Shown here: positions 18,488-25,934 of the stretch, piece by piece
How the letters are laid out: each line of letters starts with the position of its first letter
How positions within the stretch are numbered: position 1 is the stretch's first letter
Source of the DNA: Gemmatimonadetes bacterium SCN 70-22
Lineage (GTDB): Bacteria; Gemmatimonadota; Gemmatimonadetes; Gemmatimonadales; Gemmatimonadaceae
Length of the DNA stretch: 64,000 nt
NCBI GenBank assembly: GCA_001724275.1
Contig: MEDZ01000011.1
Span: 1 to 64,000 of the forward strand
Direction of reading: 5' to 3'
Notes under the pieces: model-generated
Databases searched by the model: none
Seen by the model: the letters and a program-made list of their open reading frames with translations, nothing else
What the model was told of the DNA's origin: nothing
Program-made: the position numbers and the translations under genes

Positions 18488-19126
18488 GTGCTCGCCTTCG
18501 GCCGGGCACTTCGCCCCCTCCTGTACGCTGCGCTCGGCGCGAGCCTCGTGGTCCCGGCTATCGCCCGCGCCCTTGCGCCCTCGCCACCGCGCACACCTGC
18601 GGCCCCCGCGGCTCCCACAACCCCCGCGGCTCGCGCGCGGCTCGCCCCCGCACCGCTCGCCCCCGTGCCGCCACACGACATCCACCTCACCTACTCCCGC
18701 GTGGTAGTGGATGGGGCGAGCGTCATCTTTCGCGTGCGACTCTTTCACGACGACCTGGAGAAGGCGCTCCAGGTGCACGCGCACAACCCGGCATTGAAGG
18801 TCGCCCCCGGGATGGCCGTCGCCGACACCGCCTTCGCCTCGTACTTCGACGCCCACGTCCCGGTCACCGCCAATGGCAGGCGCCTGGCACCCCGCGTCAT
18901 CCAGTCGGGGAAGGACATGGACGTCACCGACCAGGAGATGTGGTGGTACCTGGTCGAGCTCACTGCCCCCTCCCCCGTCACATCCCTCTCGATGCGGGTC
19001 GGACTCCTGTTCGAGCACTTCACCGACCAGCGAAACATCGTGACGCTGCTGAAGATGCCGGGGGAGAAGCGGTACTCGATGTATTTCGTGCGCGAGGACG
19101 CCAAGCCGCAGGAGGTGGTGTTCTGA
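18488..19126 (+). CDS. DUF6702-like exported protein
   Basis: About 212 residues from a GTG at 18488, which gives a signal-like N-terminus (VLAFGRALRPLLYAALGASL). No good ribosome site decides the start; a GTG at 18410 is an in-frame alternative that would add 26 residues. After a long Pro/Ala/Thr-rich linker, the folded part contains VPPHDIHLTYSRVVVDGASV, RVRLFHDDLEKAL, VTDQEMWWYLVELTA and VGLLFEHFTDQRNIVTL. This resembles the DUF6702 family of periplasmic proteins found near transporters and peptidases. Function unknown. Confidence 0.65.
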   Translation: MLAFGRALRPLLYAALGASLVVPAIARALAPSPPRTPAAPAAPTTPAARARLAPAPLAPVPPHDIHLTYSRVVVDGASVIFRVRLFHDDLEKALQVHAHNPALKVAPGMAVADTAFASYFDAHVPVTANGRRLAPRVIQSGKDMDVTDQEMWWYLVELTAPSPVTSLSMRVGLLFEHFTDQRNIVTLLKMPGEKRYSMYFVREDAKPQEVVF

Positions 19127-19146
19127 GGAGACGGGAGACGAGAGAC

Positions 19147-19171
19147 GGGGGACGGGGGACGGGCGTTGGGG
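19147..19171 (+). repeat. G-run repeat with G-quadruplex pattern
   Basis: Runs GGGGG, GGGGG, GGG, GGGG are spaced by 2-4 bases, 20 bases after the DUF6702-like stop codon. It is related to the GGGAGAC unit at 15226 and 16231. Confidence 0.6.
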
Positions 19172-19345
19172 AGTGCCCGGTGAGCGGAGCGACGCTTGCC
19201 ATCCTGACAGGGGTTCTGTCGACCGTGCAGCCCTGATCGTCCCAACTCGTTCAATCTGGCCAGCTTAGGGCGGCACGCTGGGTGCGTCGGCATGGGCAGC
19301 GCGAGTTTCTCTCGCATCACCCATTTCCCATTCGGAGGAATTCGT

Positions 19346-19828
19346 ATGGTCACCCTGACGCCCCTCAACTCGATGCTCGATCGGATGGTCACCCTGAGCC
19401 GGGCCATGGATCAGGCTTTCGTGAACGGCACGCCGGAAGCCCTCGGCCAGGCCCCCGCCCAGCCCTCCTGGGTCCCCGAACTGGATGCGTGGGAGACGGA
19501 GGGCGAGTACGTCGTCCAGCTCGACCTCCCCGGCGTGAAGCCGGAGAACGTGGACATCAACTTCGAACGGAACACGCTGTCCGTCCGCGGCCAGCGCGAT
19601 CGCGGCTTCGTCGCCCCCGAGAAGGGAGAGCTCCGCGTATTCTTCGCCGAGCGTGACTGGGGGACGTTCACGCGCTCGCTGCGCTTCCCGCAGCACGTGG
19701 CGGGCGACGACATCACGGCCACCTTCGACGCCGGGGTCCTCACCGTCCGCATCCCGAAGTCCGAGGCGGCCAAGCCGCGGAAGATCCAGATCCAGACGCC
19801 GGCCGAAGCCAAGCAGGTCGCCGGCTGA
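19346..19828 (+). CDS. Hsp20/alpha-crystallin family small heat-shock protein
   Basis: A 160-residue ATP-independent holdase. The ATG at 19346 is fixed by a strong GGAGG site 7 bases upstream; in-frame sequence before it is not coding. The alpha-crystallin domain runs from about residue 45 (VPELDAWETEGEYVVQLDLP) through GVKPENVDINFERNTLSVRGQR to the signature FDAGVLTVRIPKSEAAKPR near the end. It sits alone behind a 219-base upstream region in which I see no CIRCE-type dyad. Confidence 0.92.
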   Translation: MVTLTPLNSMLDRMVTLSRAMDQAFVNGTPEALGQAPAQPSWVPELDAWETEGEYVVQLDLPGVKPENVDINFERNTLSVRGQRDRGFVAPEKGELRVFFAERDWGTFTRSLRFPQHVAGDDITATFDAGVLTVRIPKSEAAKPRKIQIQTPAEAKQVAG

Positions 19829-20019
19829 GCGATCCTGGCGGCGCCGCACTGTCGCCGCCGGACGCCCCGCGCGGCGCCGGTGGGGCTGCGTGAGCCGAGC
19901 GCCGGCGGAGAGGCTCGGCGGAGATTGGAGGAGGCGCGGCTGCGTGCACGGTCACGCGGCCGCGCCTCAAACCGTTCCGGGCCCGGCGTTGTCACATCTG
20001 GCGTACCCGCACCCCTCCA

Positions 20020-20943
20020 ATGATGCGCCAGCGTCTCTCGATATCCGCCATCGCCGCGACCCTCCTCGTCGGCGTCCCCGTCACCCTCGCCGCCCAGCAG
20101 ATCCAGGGGCGCAGCGAACGCACCTTTTCCGTCAGCGAGCGCGTTGCGGCCGGCGGTGTGGTGAACATCTACGCCGCCATCGGCGACATCACCATCACCG
20201 AGGGGAGCGGAAACACGATGGAGTTCCGCGCCGAGAAGGACGTGCGGCGCGGCGAGCTGGAAGACGTGGGCTTCGTGGTGCTGCGTGATGCCGGGGGCGT
20301 CACGATCTGCGCCGTGATGTCCGAAGACGACGAGTGCGATGCCGACGGGCTGAACACCGAATCGCGCTCACGCTGGACGCGGGGCAATCGCTCCATCAAG
20401 CTCGCGATCACCGTGAAGGTCCCGCGCGGGACCAGGCTCCGAACCACGAGCGGGAATGGCGACATCGCCGCGACCGCTGCGCTCGCCGAGGCGCGGATCA
20501 GGAGCGGGAACGGGCGGGTGAAGGTGAGCGGGGTGAGCGGGAGCGTCGACGCATCCACCGGGAACGGCGAGGTGACGGTGGATGGCACCGGCGGCCCGGT
20601 CAAGGCCCGTTCGGGGAACGGCGACGTGACGATCGGGACGGTGAACGGCCCGGTGAGCGCCTCGTCGGGGAACGGCGACATCCGTGTCTCGATGGAGCGC
20701 CTGACCGGCAGTGGCGACCTCGAGTTCTCGTCGGGGAACGGGCGCATCGTGGTCGAGGTCCCGGCCGACTTCTCCGCCGAAGTGGAGGCGAATTCCGGAA
20801 ACGGGCGCGTCACCACCGACTTTCCGATCACCATCAAGGGGCGCCTGACGCCGTCGCGCCTTCGCGGAACCATCGGGAACGGGGGGCGCCTGCTCCGGAT
20901 GCACACCGGCAACGGGACGATGGAGATCAGGAAGCGCGCGTAG
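20020..20943 (+). CDS. DUF4097-type exported repeat protein
   Basis: A 307-residue protein with a signal peptide (ending VTLAAQQ). The body is a right-handed beta-solenoid-like array in which SGNG or TGNG recurs nine times at a spacing of about 15-25 residues (TTSGNGDIAAT, RSGNGRVKV, STGNGEVTV, RSGNGDVTI, SSGNGDIRV and so on). This fits the DUF4097 family, which is found as periplasmic or surface proteins of unknown role. It is followed by a strong terminator and so is probably monocistronic. Confidence 0.8.
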   Translation: MMRQRLSISAIAATLLVGVPVTLAAQQIQGRSERTFSVSERVAAGGVVNIYAAIGDITITEGSGNTMEFRAEKDVRRGELEDVGFVVLRDAGGVTICAVMSEDDECDADGLNTESRSRWTRGNRSIKLAITVKVPRGTRLRTTSGNGDIAATAALAEARIRSGNGRVKVSGVSGSVDASTGNGEVTVDGTGGPVKARSGNGDVTIGTVNGPVSASSGNGDIRVSMERLTGSGDLEFSSGNGRIVVEVPADFSAEVEANSGNGRVTTDFPITIKGRLTPSRLRGTIGNGGRLLRMHTGNGTMEIRKRA

Positions 20944-20977
20944 CGACGATTGGCGAGCGATCGCCCCTTCCATCGCG

Positions 20978-21010
20978 CAGGCCGCCCGGACAGCTTCGGG
21001 CGGCCTGTTT
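20978..21010 (+). terminator. Rho-independent terminator
   Basis: CAGGCCGCCCG, an 8-base loop, CGGGCGGCCTG, then TTT: an 11-bp perfect stem with a T run on the plus strand, 35 bases after the DUF4097-type gene. Confidence 0.85.
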
Positions 21011-21033
21011 CATTGTCACATGAGGAGATGCAC

Positions 21034-22656
21034 ATGCGAGCCTGGTCGACGCGGGTGATGGGGACGAGCCGGGCGCCTGGCGGCGTCGCTTTGCTGCTGG
21101 CGGCAATGGCGACGCTGGCGGCGCTCGCGGCGCTGGCGCCACCGGCCGCCGCGCAGGAGCTCGACGGCCGCGCGGCGCGCCAGGCGGCCCGCGCCTTCCG
21201 CGAGGCCAACGAGGCGGCAATCCTGCGCGAATACACCGCCCTGCTCTCGCTGCCTAACGTGGCGAGCGACAGCGTCAACATCCGCCGCAATGCGGCGGCG
21301 CTGGTGGAAATGCTGCGCCGGCGCGGGGCGACGACCCGGCTCCTCGAGGTCCCGGGAGGGCCGCCGTCGGTCTACGGCGAGATCATCGTCCCGGGGGCCA
21401 CCCGGACGATCATCCTCTACGCCCACTACGACGGCCAGCCGGTGGACCCGAAGCAGTGGACGGGGGGCGCGCCCTTCACGCCGGTGCTGCGCGACAAGGC
21501 GCTGTACCTGGGCGGGAAGGACATCCCGTTTCCCGCCGACGGCCAGCGCGTGGATGGCGAGGCCCGCGTCTACGCCCGCTCGGCGAGTGACGACAAGGGG
21601 TCGATCATCGCCATGCTCACCGCGCTCGACGCCCTCCGGTCGCGCGGCGCGGGGCCCTCGCTCAACGTCAAGTTCTTCTTCGAGGGCGAGGAGGAGGCGG
21701 GATCGGGGCACCTCGAGGCGATCCTGACGAAGTACAAGGAGCTGTTGAAGGCCGACGCCTGGCTCTTCTGCGACGGCCCGGTGCACCAGAGCGGGGCGCA
21801 GCAGCTCGTCTTCGGGCTGCGCGGCGTGACGGGGCTCGAGATCACCGTCTTCGGCCCCACCCGCCCCCTGCACAGCGGGCATTACGGGAACTGGGCCCCC
21901 AACCCGGGCATGCTGCTGACGCACCTCCTGGCGGGGCTGCGGAACGACGACGGCGAGATCCTGGTGCCGCACTTCTACGACGACGTGCGCCCGCTCAGCG
22001 CCGCCGAGCGCCGGGCCATCGCCGGGCTCCCGCCCGTCGACTCCGCCTTGCGCCACTCGTTAGGGCTGGCCCGCACCGAGGGGAACAACGCCCTCCTGGC
22101 CGAGCGCATCATGCGCCCCGCCCTCAACCTGCGCGGCATCCGGGTGGGCGGCGTGCAGGAGCTGGGGTCCAACACGATCTCCACCGAGGCCTACGCCTCC
22201 ATCGACTTCCGCCTGGTCCCGAACCAGACGCCGGCGCGCGTGCGCGAGCTGGTGGAGCGCCACCTGCGCGCCACCGGGTGGCACATCGTGAGCGACACCC
22301 CGTCGCTGGGCGACCGGCTCGCCTACCCCCGTCTGGTGCGGCTGCAATGGGAGAGCGGCTACCCGGCGCAGCGCTCGTCCATGGACGACGCCTTCGGGCG
22401 GGCGCTGGTCGCGTCGGTGAGCGACGGCGCCGAGCAGCGCCCCCTCCTCGTCCCCACGCTGGGGGGGAGCGGGCCCAGCTACCTGTTCACGAAGGTGCTC
22501 GGCGCCCCCGTGGTCACCCTCCCCATCGCCAACTACGACAACAACCAGCACGCGGCCAACGAGAACCTGCGCGTGCAGAACCTGTGGAACGCGATCGAGC
22601 TGTACGCGGGGATGCTGAGCCGGTTGGGGAAGGAGTGGGCGCCGATCGTGCCGTGA
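21034..22656 (+). CDS. Secreted M20 family dipeptidase
   Basis: About 540 residues. ATG 21034 has GAGGAG 6 bases upstream and gives a signal peptide ending PPAAAQE. Metal and catalytic motifs of the M20 family are present: ILYAHYDGQPV (His and catalytic Asp), ARSASDDKGS (bridging Asp), FFEGEEEAGSGHL (catalytic Glu plus ligand) and the closing LPIANYDNNQHAANENLRV (His). The dimerisation domain includes HSGHYGNWAPNPG. It is closest in form to CNDP/carboxypeptidase-G2-like dipeptidases and likely acts in the periplasm on small peptides. Confidence 0.9.
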   Translation: MRAWSTRVMGTSRAPGGVALLLAAMATLAALAALAPPAAAQELDGRAARQAARAFREANEAAILREYTALLSLPNVASDSVNIRRNAAALVEMLRRRGATTRLLEVPGGPPSVYGEIIVPGATRTIILYAHYDGQPVDPKQWTGGAPFTPVLRDKALYLGGKDIPFPADGQRVDGEARVYARSASDDKGSIIAMLTALDALRSRGAGPSLNVKFFFEGEEEAGSGHLEAILTKYKELLKADAWLFCDGPVHQSGAQQLVFGLRGVTGLEITVFGPTRPLHSGHYGNWAPNPGMLLTHLLAGLRNDDGEILVPHFYDDVRPLSAAERRAIAGLPPVDSALRHSLGLARTEGNNALLAERIMRPALNLRGIRVGGVQELGSNTISTEAYASIDFRLVPNQTPARVRELVERHLRATGWHIVSDTPSLGDRLAYPRLVRLQWESGYPAQRSSMDDAFGRALVASVSDGAEQRPLLVPTLGGSGPSYLFTKVLGAPVVTLPIANYDNNQHAANENLRVQNLWNAIELYAGMLSRLGKEWAPIVP

Positions 22657-22681
22657 CGGCCGCGCGTCTATTGCCGGCCGT
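22656..22681 (+). terminator. Weak hairpin after M20 gene
   Basis: ACGGCCG and CGGCCGT form a 7-bp stem with a 12-base loop right at the stop codon of the M20 dipeptidase gene. There is no clear T run, so this is tentative. Confidence 0.3.
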
Positions 22682-22807
22682 GCTCTTCACCTCCGCGACG
22701 ACCCGGACGGAGGTGTGTAGAGATCGATTGCATCCCTTCGTTCCGAAGGGGCATATTTCGGGGTCCATTCGGCCCTTGGCACCACTGCCTGATTGCCCTA
22801 GCCCGCG

Positions 22808-24196
22808 GTGTTCGTCGTGAAAGGCTTTGTTCCGACTCCCGCGACAACCGTCGATCTGATGGTTGCGAAACTCTTCGGAGATACTCCCCCCGATCCATCC
22901 AGCTCCCTGCTGGACCCGGGGTGTGGGGAGGGAGTCTTCCTCGAAGGGGTTCTTCGCTACTGCCGTGAACGCGGGTGGCGACCACCGCGAATGGTCGGAG
23001 TTGAACTGGATCCGGCTCGTGCTGCAGAGTCGGCCAGCAAGTTTGCCGGGCTCGATTTCGTGCAGATCCGGCGCGATGACTTCCTCCGGTCGAGCGACGA
23101 CGAATACGACTATATCGTTGGGAATCCGCCGTATGTCTCCATCGGGCGCTTGAGCCTGGAGGAGCGCGAGGAGTACCGGGCCTCCTTCGCTACGGCGCGT
23201 GGCCGGTTCGACTTGTACTTGCTCTTCTTCGAGCGAGCGCTTCGCGCATTGCGCCCGCGGGGGCGCCTGGTATTCATCACACCGGAGAAGTTCCTCTACG
23301 TCGAGACCGCTCGGCCATTACGTAACCTGCTCAACAGGTACGCCATCGAGGAGCTCCATTTTCTGAGCGAGGCGACCTTCGGCGACCTGGTTACCTATCC
23401 GCTGGTCACCACCGTGCAAGCGGGCGCGTCGCTCGGGCTCACGACAGTACACGATCGGGACGGCGGTGTGCGATCGGCATCGATTCGCACCGGAGACTCA
23501 TGGCTTCCGCTTCTCAATGATGACTGGGGAGAGCATGACGGAATCCGATTGGCTGACGTTTCCCGCCGGGTCAGCTGCGGGGTGGCCACCGGCGCGGATT
23601 CCGTTTTCGTGGTTCGCACGGACGAAGTACCGGATAGTATCGCGGACTTCGCGCACCCAACCATTTCGGGACGAGAGCTGACTGAGTCACCACTCCACTC
23701 GACGCGGTCAAGAATCCTGGTACCCTACGACGAGACGGGTCGGCTGCTTCCCGAGCACGCACTTGGTGCGCTGGGTTCATATCTCGGCACACCGCCCCGC
23801 CGAACCCGCCTTGAAGCACGGTCGTGCAACACTCGGAAGCCCTGGTATGCATTTCATGATGCCTGCGTGCTCCCCGATATTCTGCAGCCCAAGCTCCTCT
23901 GCAAGGACATAACGGCGTCCCCAAGCTTCATAATCGACTGGAGCGGAGAGATCGTGCCCCGTCATTCCGTCTACTACATCGTGCCCAAGAATCCGGAGGA
24001 CCTGGTACCCCTGGCCTCGTACTTGAATTCGCGCGAAGCCCGCGCCTGGATGGCTAGAAACTGCCAGCGTGCCGCTGGGGGCTTTCTGAGGTTGCAGAGT
24101 CAGGTATTGAAGCAGCTGCCAATCCCGCAGGAGGTCGTGTCATCACCCACCGTCGACCACAGTCTGCTGACAGAAGCGGCGGTGAGTTGCGCATGA
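22808..24196 (+). CDS. N6-adenine DNA methyltransferase (TaqI/Eco57I-like)
   Basis: A 462-residue class I methyltransferase. The SAM-binding motif DPGCGEG starts at residue 36, VGVELDPARA follows, and the catalytic NPPY is at residues 106-109, an order typical of gamma-type N6-adenine enzymes. A target-recognition-like C-terminal half contains PWYAFHDACVLPDILQPKLLCKDI and ends LRLQSQVLKQLPIPQ, as in TaqI/Eco57I-type enzymes. The start is a GTG without a clear ribosome site; a GTG at 22817 is possible. The gene is clearly less GC-rich than its neighbours and uses codons such as TTA-CGT, signs of transfer. Its stop overlaps the next gene (ATGA), a putative restriction partner. Confidence 0.88.
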   Translation: MFVVKGFVPTPATTVDLMVAKLFGDTPPDPSSSLLDPGCGEGVFLEGVLRYCRERGWRPPRMVGVELDPARAAESASKFAGLDFVQIRRDDFLRSSDDEYDYIVGNPPYVSIGRLSLEEREEYRASFATARGRFDLYLLFFERALRALRPRGRLVFITPEKFLYVETARPLRNLLNRYAIEELHFLSEATFGDLVTYPLVTTVQAGASLGLTTVHDRDGGVRSASIRTGDSWLPLLNDDWGEHDGIRLADVSRRVSCGVATGADSVFVVRTDEVPDSIADFAHPTISGRELTESPLHSTRSRILVPYDETGRLLPEHALGALGSYLGTPPRRTRLEARSCNTRKPWYAFHDACVLPDILQPKLLCKDITASPSFIIDWSGEIVPRHSVYYIVPKNPEDLVPLASYLNSREARAWMARNCQRAAGGFLRLQSQVLKQLPIPQEVVSSPTVDHSLLTEAAVSCA

Positions 24197-24972
24197 GAAC
24201 GCCGTTCGACGCTGCGATCGAGTTCATCGCCCGAGCACGATACCATAACCACCGGCTCGAAGCGCACTCCGATATCGTGAGTGACGGTATTCTCGATGAT
24301 TTGCGGGCGCGATGCCCAGTTATTCGAAAGGACCTCGATCGAGGAGTAGTCCGCGTTTGGAAGAATGTCTCCTCACCCGGAGATCGCGAACGAAAGGTCG
24401 ATCTCTTCGTCGGCGAGCCGGATCCGGAAGGGAAGCCCGACGTCTCCAAGGTGCGCATCGCCATCGAGAACAAGTCGGTCATCACGGCTCACCGCAACGC
24501 GACGAATCGCTTCGATGATCTCAAGAAGGTGGTTGCCGCGGTACAGGGTGCGAGGCCCGAAGCGCTGTTGATTGCCACAGTACTCATTGGAACCGCCGAG
24601 CGGTTTCTCAACATTCCTGATCAGGTGCACAGGTTCTATCGTGACCGCGAGGACGAGTTCGAACGCGACGTTCTTCCGCGTCTCTCGTCCGGAGATGAAT
24701 CGCTGCTCATCGATTTCAGCTTCGCGATTAGCGAGAACAGCCGTACGGCGCCACGGAAGACACTGGAGCTCTTCCGCTCGCTCCCCTTGCGTGGAAGCGC
24801 CCAGACGCATCTCGTGGCGTATGATTCTGTGCTTCTGGTCCCCGTCTTTATCGACAACGTCCATCCGCCGGCGCTGCCACGACCGAACAACCTGGGTGTA
24901 GATGTGGATGCGGAGTACGAGACGATGATCCAGCGCACCTGCTCGGGGTACACGGCACGCTGGCATATGTGA
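24193..24972 (+). CDS. Putative PD-(D/E)XK restriction endonuclease
   Basis: A 259-residue protein starting at the ATG inside the ATGA overlap with the methyltransferase. RKVDLFVGEP followed by RIAIENKSVIT gives Asp70, Glu92 and Lys94, spaced as in PD-(D/E)XK nucleases. It would be the cognate endonuclease protecting against DNA lacking the partner's adenine mark. I do not recognise a named subtype or a recognition sequence. Same lower GC as the methyltransferase, supporting arrival as one cassette. Confidence 0.7.
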   Translation: MRTPFDAAIEFIARARYHNHRLEAHSDIVSDGILDDLRARCPVIRKDLDRGVVRVWKNVSSPGDRERKVDLFVGEPDPEGKPDVSKVRIAIENKSVITAHRNATNRFDDLKKVVAAVQGARPEALLIATVLIGTAERFLNIPDQVHRFYRDREDEFERDVLPRLSSGDESLLIDFSFAISENSRTAPRKTLELFRSLPLRGSAQTHLVAYDSVLLVPVFIDNVHPPALPRPNNLGVDVDAEYETMIQRTCSGYTARWHM

Positions 24973-25013
24973 ACCGCCTACGACCGCATGTACGGGGACT
25001 ACTGAAACCGTCC

Positions 25014-25922
25014 CTACTCGTCCCCCACCCCCGCCCCCGCCTTGCCGAAGGCGAGCACCAGCGCGCTCCCCACGATCACCGCCGCCCCCGCCAGCGTCCA
25101 CGCCGACGGCCGCTCGCCTAACAAGAGCGCCCCCCACATCCCCGCGAAGACGATCTGCAGGTAGCCGGTGGTCGTCGCCCGCACCGCCGTCTCCGCCTGC
25201 AGCCCGCGGGTCATGTACACCTGCGCCGCCTGCGTGGCGGCACCGACGCCGAGCAGCAGCAGCCACTCCACGCCGCGCGGCAGCAGCCACGACGTCGTGG
25301 CGAAGGGGATGGAGATGGGAAAGGTCACGAGCGGCAGGTAGAAGACGATCACCGCCGGGTGCTCGCCCGTCCCCAGCTTGCGCACCGCGGCGTAGGCGGC
25401 GCCGCTGCTCACCGCCCCGAGGAGGGCGATCGCCACGTCGCGCGTGTCGTAGGGCGATGCCGCGCTCCCGAACAGGAAGGCCGGACGCGTGATGAGGACG
25501 ACCCCGACCATCGCCGCCGCCAGGCACAATACCTCGCCGGCGTGCACCCGCTCCCCCACCCAGAGCGCCGCCAGCACCGTCGCGAAGACCGGGTTGGTGT
25601 ACTGGATCAGCGTCGCGTCGCCCAGCGGAAGATGGACCAGCGACCAGTAGAAGCAGTTGATCCCGATGGCGCCCAGCGCACCGCGCACCAGGAGGAGGCG
25701 GCGGTTGTTCCCCCAGATGCTCGGGACGCGCGCCTGGCGCACCGCCCACCAGCTCATGGCCAGCGTGAGCGCCGCGCGAACGAGGACGATCTGTGACGAG
25801 GGGAGGCGCCGCCCCGCGAGCTTCACGAAGAGCCCCATCACCGCGAACCACCACGCCCCGATCGCCATGGCCCGTATTCCCGGGGAGACGATCGCGCGCG
25901 ACGGGAGGGCGGAAGCGGGCAT
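25014..25922 (-). CDS. EamA/DMT-superfamily transporter
   Basis: A 302-residue inner-membrane protein with about ten hydrophobic helices arranged as two EamA repeats (about 16-140 and 160-295). Typical elements are LVRGALGAIGINCFYWSLVHLPLGDATLIQYTNPVF and VYMTRGLQAETAVRATTTGYLQIVFAGMWGALLLGERP. Members export or import small metabolites; the substrate is not predictable. It follows the Kef-type gene by 12 bases and so is probably the last gene of a leftward operon with nhaA and the Kef-type antiporter. Confidence 0.88.
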   Translation of the reverse strand: MPASALPSRAIVSPGIRAMAIGAWWFAVMGLFVKLAGRRLPSSQIVLVRAALTLAMSWWAVRQARVPSIWGNNRRLLLVRGALGAIGINCFYWSLVHLPLGDATLIQYTNPVFATVLAALWVGERVHAGEVLCLAAAMVGVVLITRPAFLFGSAASPYDTRDVAIALLGAVSSGAAYAAVRKLGTGEHPAVIVFYLPLVTFPISIPFATTSWLLPRGVEWLLLLGVGAATQAAQVYMTRGLQAETAVRATTTGYLQIVFAGMWGALLLGERPSAWTLAGAAVIVGSALVLAFGKAGAGVGDE

Positions 25923-25934
25923 GGCTCCCGAACG

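Noticed and set aside
19829-20019. Regulatory RNA or heat-shock element between Hsp20 and the DUF4097-type gene
   Set aside because: GC-rich partial stems are present, but none with a terminator or CIRCE pattern clear enough to report.
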